Shown: positions 43,351 to 53,859 of the stretch, in pieces
Layout: each line of letters starts with the position of its first letter
Position numbering within the stretch: position 1 is the first letter of the stretch
Assembly: GCF_026343335.1 (NCBI RefSeq)
Contig: NZ_JAPELX010000001.1
Location: 62,001 to 126,000 of the forward strand
Length of the DNA: 64,000 bases
Reading direction: 5' to 3'
Origin: Streptomyces sp. NBC_00078
Lineage (GTDB): Bacteria; Actinomycetota; Actinomycetes; Streptomycetales; Streptomycetaceae
Position numbers and translations under genes: made by a program
The notes under the pieces: generated by a model
The model's input: only the letters and a program-made list of their open reading frames with translations
Told to the model about the DNA's origin: nothing
Database searches by the model: none

Positions 43351-44142
43351 TCAGGCGCCCGCCCCACCATCCACCGGGAGCACCGCACCCGTCACCATCG
43401 CGGCACGGTCGCTGAGCAGCCACGCGGCGGCCTCCGCGACCTCGCGCGGCTCCGCCATCCGCCCCAGCGGGACCGACTTGGTCACCTGCGCCTTGATGCC
43501 GGGGGTCGACGCCTCCCAAGCCTCGATCATCTCGGTGTCGGTGCCGCCCGGGGTAATGCCATTGACGCGGATCCCGTCGCGGGCCCAGCTCACCGCGGCG
43601 GTCTCGGTGAGACTGTTGAGCGCCCGCTTCATCGCGCCGTACGCCGGCAAGGCCGGGTTCGCCCGGCGGCTACCGATGCTCGACGTGTTGACGATGGCGC
43701 CACCGCCGCCACGCCGCATGAGGGCCGCCTGCGCGTTCATGGCCGTCCAGTGTGCCCGGAAGTTCACGGCGAACTGCTCGTCGATGTCCTCGTCGCTGGT
43801 GGTGTCGAGCGGGCCGGGTTGCTGGATCGTCGCACCGTTGTTGAAGGCACCATCCAGCTTTCCGTGCAGTTCCTCGACACGGTCGACGGCCGCGCGGATG
43901 CTCACGCGGTCGGCGAGGTCCATGGGGACGGCGTGGGCGACGCCGCCGTCGGCACGAATGCCGGTGACGATCTCGTCGAGGGCGCTCGTCCCACGGGCCG
44001 CGAGGACCACGACCGCCCCCTCGCGGGCGAAGAGCTTGGCCGCCGCGGCGCCGATCCCGCGGCTGGCGCCGGTGATGAAGACGACCTTGCCGGTGAGCAG
44101 GCCGGTAGAGGTGAAGTCCTTGGAGTCCTTGGTGTTCGTCAT
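43351..44142 (-). CDS. Short-chain dehydrogenase/reductase
   Basis: 263 residues from ATG 44142. Classical SDR: TGKVVFITGASRGIGAAAAK, FNNGATIQQ where most SDRs have NNAG, Ser in NTSSIGS, Y-xxx-K in YGAMKRAL, GIRVNGITPGGTDTEM and VTGAVLPVDGGAGA. Substrate unknown. The gene is divergent from an XRE-type regulator, an arrangement often seen in Streptomyces, so that regulator probably controls it. Confidence 0.87.
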   Translation of the reverse strand: MTNTKDSKDFTSTGLLTGKVVFITGASRGIGAAAAKLFAREGAVVVLAARGTSALDEIVTGIRADGGVAHAVPMDLADRVSIRAAVDRVEELHGKLDGAFNNGATIQQPGPLDTTSDEDIDEQFAVNFRAHWTAMNAQAALMRRGGGGAIVNTSSIGSRRANPALPAYGAMKRALNSLTETAAVSWARDGIRVNGITPGGTDTEMIEAWEASTPGIKAQVTKSVPLGRMAEPREVAEAAAWLLSDRAAMVTGAVLPVDGGAGA

Positions 44143-44228
44143 GACCACAGTCTTGGACCGACGGCCGGACCGGATGCAGGCACAGGCTGTACCAGGATGC
44201 GTCGCCGCGCCCCGTGCAGACTGGGACT

Positions 44229-45080
44229 ATGGACAAGCAGGAACTGGGGTCTTTCCTCCGCAGTCGCCGCGAGCGGCTCCGCCCGCAGGACGTCGGTCTC
44301 CCCTCCGGACCACGCCGACGAACCCCCGGGCTTCGCCGCGAGGAAGCCGCAGTCCTCGCGCACATCTCCACGGAGTACTACGTCCGTCTGGAGCAGGGCC
44401 GCGCACCCCGGCCGTCGAGCGAGGTCCTCGCCGGGATCGCGAGTGCCCTGCGGCTCACGGACTCCGAGACCGACCATCTCCACGTACTCGCGGGCACCGC
44501 GCCGACCCGTAACCGGCTGCACCGGCGGGATGTCCGGCCGAGCATTCTCGCACTCCTGGAGCGACTGCCGCAGACGGCAGGCTTCGTCGTGTCCGCCGCG
44601 TTCGAGGTGCTCGCCTGGAACGGCCTCGCCGCCGCTCTCATGGAGGATTTCGCGACCCTCTCCCCCGAGGAACGCAACCTTGCCCGCCGCGCCTTCCTCG
44701 GGGCGCGACGGCCCGGCCGCACTCTGTACGGGGTGTCTGACGCCTCCGAGTTCCGGCACCACGTCGTGATGGAGTTGCGTGCCACCGTGGCCCGCTACCC
44801 GAACGACCCCGATCTGACCGACCTGGTCGGCGAACTCCGCGACGGCAGCACGGACTTCGCCCGTCTGTGGGAGCGGCACGACGTACAGGCTGCCCCGATG
44901 CTCACGAAGACATTCCACCACCCCGTCGTCGGCGAGGTCACCGTGAACTGCGACAACCTCGCTCTCACCGACCGGGACCAGCACCTGGTGCTCTACAGCG
45001 CACCGGTGGGATCACGCGACGCCGAGACGCTGGCCCTGCTGAACGTGCTGGGTAGCGAGGCCGTCAACCACCGGATGTAG
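44229..45080 (+). CDS. XRE-family regulator with MmyB-like ligand domain
   Basis: 283 residues. Helix-turn-helix RTPGLRREEAAVLAHISTEY followed by YVRLEQGRAPRPSSEVL, then the PAS-like ligand domain of MmyB-type proteins (LERLPQTAGFVVSAAFEVLA, NLARRAFLGARRPG, GEVTVNCDNLALTDRDQHLV). These bind fatty-acid-like or small aromatic ligands in some members. Divergent from the SDR gene with an 86-base gap that must contain both promoters. Confidence 0.9.
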   Translation: MDKQELGSFLRSRRERLRPQDVGLPSGPRRRTPGLRREEAAVLAHISTEYYVRLEQGRAPRPSSEVLAGIASALRLTDSETDHLHVLAGTAPTRNRLHRRDVRPSILALLERLPQTAGFVVSAAFEVLAWNGLAAALMEDFATLSPEERNLARRAFLGARRPGRTLYGVSDASEFRHHVVMELRATVARYPNDPDLTDLVGELRDGSTDFARLWERHDVQAAPMLTKTFHHPVVGEVTVNCDNLALTDRDQHLVLYSAPVGSRDAETLALLNVLGSEAVNHRM

Positions 45081-45473
45081 CGAGTACCCCGGCCTCCAGC
45101 GCCAAAAGGGACCCTAGGTGTGCACAACGCGCCAGCAATCAACTCCGATACCACGGCTGTCGCCCCTCATACGAGGGTGACGACCACGGCACCGCAGCAG
45201 GCGCATTCTGCTCAGACTCCACCACCACGAGCAGCGCTCATCCCACGCGGAACCGGGCGCCCTGATGCTCGATCTCGAACCGAACGCCGAGCTGCGCTCG
45301 CGCTGATCAGCCGCCCCCGACCCGCTGTTCCCGGCGGCGATGACCTTGCTGGGCGGACCGCTGACGAACCGCGAAAAGGCCGCCTGCAGGGCGGCCTTAT
45401 AAGGCGACCTTATAAGGCACATCGAGATTGTGTCTTGGACGCGCTGCCCGGCCCGCTGCTGCAATCGGCTGTA
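45081..45473. other. Intergenic stretch before the broken kinase locus
   Basis: About 390 bases without a gene. It ends with a lower-GC segment containing two copies of CCTTATAAGG that probably formed the control region of the decayed genes downstream. Confidence 0.4.
45394..45418. promoter_or_regulatory. Tandem palindromes CCTTATAAGG
   Basis: CCTTATAAGG occurs at 45395-45404 and 45408-45417, separated by CGA. Each is self-complementary, the first extending to GCCTTATAAGGC. The 13-base centre-to-centre spacing fits cooperative binding of a regulator near a promoter. Confidence 0.5.
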
Positions 45474-45697
45474 TGACGAACCGGAACCACCGCAGCGCCC
45501 TCATCCCCGGTAACGGCATCGCGACCGAGGTCGTGCCGCCCGCCCGGCGATTCCCCAAGGTGCCCGTCCCCTTCTGCTACGGCCCCGCCTGTTTTCTGCC
45601 GTTCGACGGCGCTTACCGCAAAGCGAAGGAACATGGCCGCCGAGGCAGGGACCCGGTCAAGCCCCGGTGTGACGTGACCAAGCGCGACCTCGGCTGA
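45474..45697 (+). pseudogene. N-terminal remnant of an isopropylmalate/tartrate-dehydrogenase-like gene
   Basis: The frame begins MTNRNHRSALIPGNGIATEV followed by VPPARR, very close to the IALIPGDGIG.EVVP.A.RV start of isopropylmalate and tartrate dehydrogenases. After that the sequence no longer fits the family and stops at residue 74. Such dehydrogenases, or PdxA2 relatives, are frequent neighbours of four-carbon-acid sugar kinases, and a broken one follows here. Confidence 0.45.
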
Positions 45698-45737
45698 CGT
45701 TCCCCTTCAACTCCTCACAACAGGCCAGGAATTCGCC

Positions 45738-46169
45738 ATGTTTCTACCCGTCCATGCCCAGACGCGGCCCGTCCCCGAGGCGGCGGTGCTCAAAGGGCTG
45801 CCTCCAGTCCGCGAGGTCAGCGCCGCGGAAGTGGCCGCCCGTATATCCGGCGGCCCCCGTCTCGTCGTCCTCGACGACGGTCCGACCGGCACCCAGACGG
45901 TCGCCGACGTGCCCGTCCTGACTTCCTGGACGGTTGACGACCTGCGCTGGGCGCTGCGCCAGTACAGCGCCGTCTTCTTCGTCCTCACCAACACCCGCAG
46001 CCTGTCCCCCGAGGACGCCGCCGCCCGCAACCGCGAGGTGGTCCGCGCCCTGCACGCGGCGTCGGCGGCCGAGGGCACCGGTTACGTCCTGGCCAGCCGT
46101 GGGGACTCGACGCTGCGCGGCCACTTCCCGCTGGAGACCGATGTCCTGGCCGAAGAGCTCACCGAGCTG
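45738..46169 (+). pseudogene. Four-carbon-acid sugar kinase (DUF1537/OtnK-like), 5' part
   Basis: From ATG 45738 the frame gives LKGLPPVREVSAAEVAARIS, VVLDDGPTGTQTVADVPVLT, FVLTNTRSLSPEDAAARNRE and VLASRGDSTLRGHFPLETDV, the substrate-binding half of DUF1537 kinases (threonate/erythronate-type). It is cut after AEELTEL by the IS1182 element at 46170. Joining position 46169 to 48053 restores the frame exactly (TELDGKAPDGVVLVPAYIEA), which proves the interruption. Confidence 0.88.
46164..46169. repeat. Target-site duplication, left copy (GAGCTG)
   Basis: GAGCTG is repeated at 48047-48052 on the other side of the element. Because the element ends with G/C at its borders, the duplication could also be counted as 8 bases (CGAGCTGG). 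Confidence 0.8.
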
Positions 46170-46265
46170 GACTCTGCTGCGCAATTCGCTGCGGGGGTAA
46201 GGCCGGGTCGGCGATGATCGTTGGCGGGGTCGCCTTCCTGTCGTGCGGTCCTGGAGGCGGTACGG

Positions 46266-48026
<1,761 letters not shown>

Positions 48027-48052
48027 ACGAATTGCGCAGCAGAGTCGAGCTG

Positions 48053-48564
48053 GACGGCAAAGCTCCGGACGGAGTGGTATTGGTCCCCGCCTACATCGAG
48101 GCGGACCGGCTGACCATCGGCTCCCGCCACTGGATGCGGACGGCCGACGGGCTGCTGCCGGTCGGCGAGAGCGAGTTCGCCCGTGACGCCACCTTCGGCT
48201 ACCGCAGCTCGTCCCTGCCCGAGTGGGTCGAGGAGAAGACGGACGGACGCGTGCCCGCGGACGAGGTCCTGCGCGTCACCCTCCACGACTGCGATCAGAG
48301 GGCCCCGCGCACACGGCGCGGCTGCTGTCCTCACTGCGCGGCGGACGCACGGCCGTGGTCGACGCGGTGTGCGACGACGACCTGCGGGTGCTCGCCCTGG
48401 CCCTCGCGGAGGCGGAGGAGAACGGCACGCGGCTGTTGTACCGGGTCGGGCCGTCCTTCGTCAGGGCCCGCGCCGGACAGGGGGCGCGGGCACCGCTCAC
48501 CCCGGCCGAACTGCGCCCGCTGCGCGGGGGCGTGACTGACCTTGTCGTGGCTGTTCATGACTGA
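48053..48564 (+). pseudogene. Four-carbon-acid sugar kinase (DUF1537), 3' part, frameshifted and truncated
   Basis: Continues the kinase from 46169: DGVVLVPAYIEADRLTIGSR, HWMRTADGLLPVGESEFARD and ATFGYRSSSLPEWVEEKTDG. Near 48297 one base is missing: the original frame turns to nonsense while the next frame gives GPAHTARLLSSLRGGRTAVV, DAVCDDDLRVLALALAEAEE and RLLYRVGPSFVRARAG. It stops at 48564 after VTDLVVAVHD. About the last third of the usual protein (nucleotide-binding half) is absent. So the gene carries two lesions besides the IS. Confidence 0.85.
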
Positions 48565-48727
48565 CCACCCCTCACCGGCCGGCGGCACGGCTCACGGGCT
48601 CAGTTGGGGAAGCCGACACCGCGACACACCTGGTCCCATGAGGGCTAAGTGCCGGTGGCGTTCGTGTTCGGGTCCTATCGGCCCGTGAGACCGTGCCGCG
48701 AATAGAATCCGGTGCGGAGGACCGCCC

Positions 48728-49726
48728 ATGTCACGGATGCCCCGCTTCTGCGCTGTGTTCATGCTGCTTGCCGCGGCTACGGCCATCGCCGGGTGCGGCG
48801 GCCCGCAGGCTTCGCCGACCCAGGAGTCGTCAGCGAGCCGGGCCGCGTCTCACGCGGTTGTCCGCCTTGGCGCGGACGGTCGCACACTGATACCCGGCGG
48901 GCCGCCGCTCCCGTTCCATGTCTCCGTCGGGGGCCTCACCCCCGCGCAGGCCGGCCCCCGCCACCTGGCGGTCTACGTCGGGACCGTTGCCGATCGGCTC
49001 CAGGTCCGTGGGGACAAAGGGTGGCGGGACACCGAGCTCTCCTGGACCAACGAGCAGGACGACAATGGGGAGTTCGTCGCCCGGGTGCCGCTCTCGCAAG
49101 ACGGCAAGGTGCGGACGCGGATCGACTTACGGCTCTTCGCCGCGGACCAGCAGAACGAGTACGAGAACAACCGGCCCCGTGCCTCCTATGACATGGTTTC
49201 CGCGGAGATCGTCCAGGACGGTCGGGATCCGGCCATCCATCCGACGGCGGCCGCGGCGCGGTTGCGTCTTCCCGTGGACGCCACGCACCTCACGGTCACG
49301 GTCCCGGACATTCTCAAGGCCGCCTCGGGCGGCCCGGCGGTGGAGTGGTCCGTGCGGGTGCGCAACTCGGCGGGCGAGCGCACCCGCTCCGGCTTGCGCA
49401 TCGCGGTCTCCCTGACACCCGGGGCAAAGGACGCGTCCGTGCAGCACGTGCGCTGGTCGATCGACCGCGGAGGCCGGTGGGAGGACCTGACCGGACGAAC
49501 GTACGCAGAGACCGATGTGTTCGCCCTTGCGCCGGGTGCGTCACGGACCGTCCGGGTCCGCATCGCCCTGCCGGTCGGCCCGGTCCCGGCGAGCTCTGGC
49601 GGCGTCGGCGCAGTCCTGTGGGCCTCGGTCGGAGCCCCCTGGTGGCCGTCCGGCCCGGACCGGCCCTCAGGGATCACCATCGACCCGTTGTCCACCAACG
49701 TTCTCACCCACCCCGCCGCGGGCTGA
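48728..49726 (+). CDS. Secreted lipoprotein of unknown function
   Basis: 332 residues: signal with lipobox AIAGCGG, then a Ser-rich linker and a beta-rich body (PFHVSVGGLTPAQAGPRHLA, ELSWTNEQDDNGEFVARVPL, LTVTVPDILKAASGGPAVEW, SVRVRNSAGERTRSGLRIAV, APGASRTVRVRIALPVGP). Alternating strands suggest one or two Ig-like domains exposed outside the membrane. No family recognised. Stands alone, with AGGA about ten bases before the start. Confidence 0.75.
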   Translation: MSRMPRFCAVFMLLAAATAIAGCGGPQASPTQESSASRAASHAVVRLGADGRTLIPGGPPLPFHVSVGGLTPAQAGPRHLAVYVGTVADRLQVRGDKGWRDTELSWTNEQDDNGEFVARVPLSQDGKVRTRIDLRLFAADQQNEYENNRPRASYDMVSAEIVQDGRDPAIHPTAAAARLRLPVDATHLTVTVPDILKAASGGPAVEWSVRVRNSAGERTRSGLRIAVSLTPGAKDASVQHVRWSIDRGGRWEDLTGRTYAETDVFALAPGASRTVRVRIALPVGPVPASSGGVGAVLWASVGAPWWPSGPDRPSGITIDPLSTNVLTHPAAG

Positions 49727-50105
49727 CTGTCCTGTCTCGTTGGATCTTGTTGAAGTGGGGCCGCTGACCTGCGGGGTGACATGCTGAGTCGCGACTCGCG
49801 GAGGGCAAAAGAAGGCGTCCCGGGAGGACTTCGGCCAGTGTCGAGTGTGCGTCTCATCGATCACGGCGTGGGTGGTGCTTCCTGAGCTGGGCCTCGTCAG
49901 GACGATGAGACACCTGCTTCCAGGATTCGCCGTGAAGGTGGCAGTTTCCGGTGTCACCGGCGGCGCCCCGTCCCAGCCGCGCCGACACCGCCAGTTGAGT
50001 GTTCCCCTTGCCGCCGCACTGCTCGACGTCGAGCAGCGACCCGCAGGTCAGGCGCGATGTCAGTGGTGCCTGCCAGACTCGGCCCATCTCCGGCCCGGAA
50101 GGCAG
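49727..50105. other. Intergenic region, no gene seen
   Basis: About 380 bases before the DinB-like gene. No frame on either strand resembles a known protein; a ribosome site GGAAGG precedes the next gene. Confidence 0.4.
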
Positions 50106-50657
50106 ATGATGACCGACACAGCCGCCCCCAAGCACTATGCACCCCGGTGGAACAACGACACGCGCCCGATTCCGCCCGCCGTCGGTGGCGAAAGGGAGAC
50201 GCTGGGCGCGGTCCTGGACTGGCACCGGGCAACCTTCGAGCTCAAGTGCGCCGGCCTGCCTGCGGAGCAGCTGTCCGAACGGGCGGTGCCGCCCTCCGGC
50301 CTGTCCCTGCATGGCATGGTGCGGCATCTGGCCGGCGTCGAGCGCTGGTGGTTCCGCATTCAGTTCGTCGGCGAGGACGTTCCGATGCTCTACTACTCCG
50401 ACGATGACCCCGACCAGGACTTCGACAGCCTGGAAGGTGACGTCGAGGAAGCGTTCGCCGTCTGGCGGACAGAGTGCGAGCACTCCAGGCAGATCACGGC
50501 CGCTGCCGAATCGCTGGATGAAACAGGGATCCGCAAGAGGACCGGCGAGCCGATCTCACTGCGAAGGATCATGGTGGACATGATCGCTGAGTACGCGCGT
50601 CACAACGGCCACGCCGATCTCCTGCGCGAATGCATCGACGGGTCCACCGGGATGTGA
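50106..50657 (+). CDS. DinB/DUF664-family protein (mycothiol-transferase-like)
   Basis: 183 residues: RPIPPAVGGERETLGAVLDW, HRATFELKCAGLPAEQLSER, SLHGMVRHLAGVERWWFRIQ and MIAEYARHNGHADLLRECID. The three metal-binding His positions of the DinB four-helix bundle are present (H in VRHLAGVE, and the HNGHADLL pair). DUF664 members act as thiol (mycothiol) transferases in actinomycetes. Start ATG at 50106 or the adjacent ATG at 50109. Confidence 0.88.
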   Translation: MMTDTAAPKHYAPRWNNDTRPIPPAVGGERETLGAVLDWHRATFELKCAGLPAEQLSERAVPPSGLSLHGMVRHLAGVERWWFRIQFVGEDVPMLYYSDDDPDQDFDSLEGDVEEAFAVWRTECEHSRQITAAAESLDETGIRKRTGEPISLRRIMVDMIAEYARHNGHADLLRECIDGSTGM

Positions 50658-50935
50658 CCGGGCAGGTAAAGCCCTCTGCTCGTGAGAGTTGACGAGCAGT
50701 GATTCCACAGAATGATGTGGCTGGCCCGGCCCTCAATCGGACCGGAGTTGCAGGAGAAGGTGCCGGGGAGCGATGCCGGGGCAGTGTGCCGCCTCGGTCG
50801 GCAGCCGGGGGTGCTCTCGCCAGTGCGGTGAGGCGAACAGGCCGGTGAGAACGACGGCTTCGGGGTAGGTGACCAGATCGATCCGGGCTTCCGGGGGTCG
50901 GTGGGGATCACCGAACTGGTCCTCGCGCAATACGT

Positions 50936-51540
50936 CTTGTCCTCGAAGGTTCCCAGGCCCACGAGGGCATGCCCACCGAGCACTCCGACCACGACCTGTA
51001 CGTCGTCCTCGCCGATGGGGCAACGACGGAACTCACCCGGTTCGCGGGGCACCGCACGGCAGAACTCGACCTCGTCGTCGTCTCGCTCAACGAGTTCCGC
51101 GCCGCCGGAACGCCCGGCTTCGAGCGGTACGCCCTCGCCCTAGTTCGGATCGTGCTCGACCGGCTCGACGGAGTCATCGCCCAGATTCTGGCCGGCAAGG
51201 AACGGCTCGCCGCCGACGAAGCCTTCCACGAGGCAGGCGCATGGCTCGATGCCTACGCCAACTCCCTCTACCGCTCGGTAAAGAACGACCGCGACGGACA
51301 TGCCCTCGCGGCCCGACTCGACGCCGTCGACAGCACCAGGTTCCTGCTGGAGTTGCTCTTCGCCCTGGACCGGCGCCCCCGCCCTTACAACAAGTACCTG
51401 GAATGGGAACTTGCCCGATTCCCACTGCATGTCTGGGATACCGGGCCGCTGCTCGACGATGCGAACCACATCTCGGCCATGGGCGACGTATCCACACAGC
51501 GCCGCCTCTTCGCCCAGGTCGAAGCACATGGCACGATTCC
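50936..51540 (+). pseudogene. Nucleotidyltransferase-like gene, damaged at both ends
   Basis: A frame from about 50930 gives VLEGSQAHEGMPTEHSDHDL, which is the GS-x(n)-SDxDL signature of minimal nucleotidyltransferases. It continues with FAGHRTAELDLVVVSLNEFR, AGAWLDAYANSLYRSVKNDR and LDRRPRPYNKYLEWELARFP. Upstream, the natural beginning (VGITELVLAQYV) is in another frame, so a one-base change near 50935 separates them. After LFAQVEAHGTIPG the family's C-terminal segment is missing and the frame runs into the end of the opposite gene. If translated at all it would start at ATG 50969, removing half of the catalytic motif. Confidence 0.6.
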
Positions 51541-51570
51541 TGGACCGCTCATGGACGGTCGAAGAACGCG

Positions 51571-52710
51571 TCAGCCGACCCGAAGGCCGACCGCCAGCGT
51601 CAGTTCAAGGACCCGCTGCGGCGATGCGAGATCCGGAAACAGCTCCCGCAGCTGCGACATCCGGTACCGGACGGTCTGGGGATGGACGAACAGCGCCGCC
51701 GCCACCTCGTCCCGCCTGCCCTGGTGCAGCAGCCACGCCCGCAACGTCTCCTCCAGCCGCCGCGCGGTCGCGACAGGCAAGGTCCGCAACGGTGCGAGGG
51801 CTCGGGCACGCAGGTCGGCGAACGCGTCCGCGTCCGCGCTCAGCACCAGCTCGGGCAGGTGGTCCTCGGTGTCGCGAATATCAGAGGAGAGGGACCGGGC
51901 ACGTACGGCTCGTGCGTACGAGTCGGACGCGCGAGTCCATGGCCGGGCCGGGCCGACCACGGCGGTGCGGTCGGTCAGCTGCCTCAGGAGATGTGATCGG
52001 TCGGCATCGGGGACGAGCAGCACGCCGAAGGCGTCCGGCAGATCGTCGAGGACGAGGGTGCTCGGTTCGAGCATGCGGTAGGCAGGCCGGGCCTGGGCGG
52101 CGGGCAGCAGGACCGCGGTCAGCGAAACCGGAGGCTGCCACCCGGCCCGTTGGGCAGAGGCCAGCAGCACGTCCGGGCTCACGCCGGCGAGGAGGTCGCG
52201 GACCAGTTGTTCCAGGTGGCGCTCATGAGCCCGGCCCCGGGCGGCCAGTTCGTCGGCATGGCCCGCGGCGCTCGCGGCGGAGAGCTCGTCGATGTAGGCG
52301 AACGTCAGCTCGGCGAACTTGGCGACCTCGGCGGCGGGCAGACCTGCGGGTACGGCACCCGCGGCCAGGCATCGCCAGGCCACGCGGGCGCCGACGCGGT
52401 AGGCACTGAGCAGGGCGTCCATCGAGCGGCCGTCGCGCACCTCGCCGCGGCCCAGCTCGTAGGCTGCGTCACCGGCGTCGCCACCCGTGGCGTTCCCGCT
52501 CGCGAGGTCCAGGTAATGTCCCAGGGCGGTGCGGACGGCTCGGCGGATGGTGCCGCCCATGCGGCCCGAAAGGGCGTTGGCGTAGGGAGGGACCTCGTCG
52601 ATGATCGCCTGGACGACCTCGTCGGCGGTGGTCTTCAGCACGGCCCGAAGCGCGGTGACCGTCGTCTCATCCAGGGCCAGTTCGGTGGCCCTCCGGATTG
52701 CATGGCTCAT
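51571..52710 (-). CDS. PucR-type transcriptional regulator
   Basis: 379 residues. N-terminal helical sensor (ELALDETTVTALRAVLKTTA, GRGEVRDGRSMDALLSAYRV, GARVAWRCLA, FAYIDELSAASAAGHADELA), then a middle domain and a C-terminal PucR helix-turn-helix (RRLEETLRAWLLHQGRRDEV, HPQTVRYRMSQLRELFPDL). Divergent from the reductase/desaturase pair with an 86-base gap containing the palindrome GTCCTG-CGGA-CAGGAC, so it most likely regulates fatty-acid desaturation. Confidence 0.88.
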   Translation of the reverse strand: MSHAIRRATELALDETTVTALRAVLKTTADEVVQAIIDEVPPYANALSGRMGGTIRRAVRTALGHYLDLASGNATGGDAGDAAYELGRGEVRDGRSMDALLSAYRVGARVAWRCLAAGAVPAGLPAAEVAKFAELTFAYIDELSAASAAGHADELAARGRAHERHLEQLVRDLLAGVSPDVLLASAQRAGWQPPVSLTAVLLPAAQARPAYRMLEPSTLVLDDLPDAFGVLLVPDADRSHLLRQLTDRTAVVGPARPWTRASDSYARAVRARSLSSDIRDTEDHLPELVLSADADAFADLRARALAPLRTLPVATARRLEETLRAWLLHQGRRDEVAAALFVHPQTVRYRMSQLRELFPDLASPQRVLELTLAVGLRVG

Positions 52711-52749
52711 GTTTTGTTCCCTGCGAACAATTCTGCCGACCAGATTTAC

Positions 52750-52765
52750 GTCCTGCGGACAGGAC
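52750..52765. promoter_or_regulatory. Palindrome in the PucR/reductase divergent region
   Basis: GTCCTG-CGGA-CAGGAC, six-base perfect arms, flanked on both sides by TTTACG, 32 bases before the reductase ATG. A likely binding site for the divergent PucR protein. Confidence 0.45.
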
Positions 52766-52796
52766 TTTACGCCCAGGGGCGCATCAAGCTGGAGTC

Positions 52797-53852
52797 ATGA
52801 CGAGCACAGCCCTCCGCAGTAGGGCGTGGAAACTGCTGGAGATGGTCACGACGCCGCTGCTGCCGTCGGACTACCTCGACCTGGTCAGCCCGCTACGTGC
52901 GGGCGCTGACCTGCGTGGGCGCATCGAGGCCGTGCACCCCGAGACGGGTGACGCCGCGACCATCGTGATCAGGCCGGGACGAGGCTGGCGCGGCCACACG
53001 GCCGGTCAGTACGTGCGGATCGGGGTCGACGTCGACGGGGTGCGCCTGTGGCGTGCCTACTCGGTCACCTCGCCGACAAACCGCCAGGACGGCCGCGTCA
53101 CGATCACCGTGAAGGCGATCCCGGACGGCAAGGTCAGCAACCACCTGGTCCGCAGGGCGAAACCGGGCACACTGATCCAGCTCGACCAGGCGACCGGCGA
53201 CTTCGTGCTGCCGGAGGCCAAGCCCGCCAAGGTGCTCTTCCTGACGGCCGGCAGCGGCATCACGCCGGTCATGGGCATGCTGCGCGACACCGAGTTCGAC
53301 GACGTCGTCATGGTCCACTCCGCGCCACAGCCGCAAGACGTGATCTTCCGCAACGATCTGCACGACCTGGTCGCGGACAAGAAGCTGCGTCTGACCGAGC
53401 TGCACACCGACACGGACGGCGTGCTCGACATCGCCCGTCTCGATGACCTCGTGCCCGACTGGGCCGAGCGGGAGACCTGGGCTTGCGGGCCCGCGGGCCT
53501 GCTCGACGCCGCCGAAGAGCACTGGAGCGAGCACGGCGTCCAAGAGTGCCTGCACACCGAACGCTTCCGCCCCGGCATCGTCGTCGCCGGCGACGGAGGC
53601 GAGGTCACGTTCAGCACCACCGGCAAGACCGTCGACGCGGACGGCGCCACGCCGTTGCTGGACGTCGGCGAGGAGGCCGGCGTGCTCATGCCGTCCGGGT
53701 GCCGCATGGGCATCTGCTTCGGCTGCGTCACACCGCTCAAGGCGGGCGCCGTCCGCGACCTGCGCACCGGCGAGATCACCGAGGCCGAGCCGGGCGTCAT
53801 CATCCAGACCTGCGTGTCCGCCGCGGCGGGCCCCTGCGCCATCGAACGGTAG
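52797..53852 (+). CDS. Ferredoxin-NAD(P) reductase fused to a plant-type 2Fe-2S domain
   Basis: 351 residues. FAD-binding barrel with LWRAYSVTSPT, NAD-binding lobe with VLFLTAGSGITPVMGMLRD and WACGPAGLLDAA, and a C-terminal ferredoxin with the cluster ligands C-x4-C-x2-C (SGCRMGICFGCVT) and a fourth Cys (IIQTCVSAA). Same architecture as the oxidoreductase that feeds electrons to DesA3 acyl-CoA delta-9 desaturase in mycobacteria (Rv3230c); here a desaturase follows eight bases later. Confidence 0.92.
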   Translation: MTSTALRSRAWKLLEMVTTPLLPSDYLDLVSPLRAGADLRGRIEAVHPETGDAATIVIRPGRGWRGHTAGQYVRIGVDVDGVRLWRAYSVTSPTNRQDGRVTITVKAIPDGKVSNHLVRRAKPGTLIQLDQATGDFVLPEAKPAKVLFLTAGSGITPVMGMLRDTEFDDVVMVHSAPQPQDVIFRNDLHDLVADKKLRLTELHTDTDGVLDIARLDDLVPDWAERETWACGPAGLLDAAEEHWSEHGVQECLHTERFRPGIVVAGDGGEVTFSTTGKTVDADGATPLLDVGEEAGVLMPSGCRMGICFGCVTPLKAGAVRDLRTGEITEAEPGVIIQTCVSAAAGPCAIER

Positions 53853-53859
53853 GAGCACC

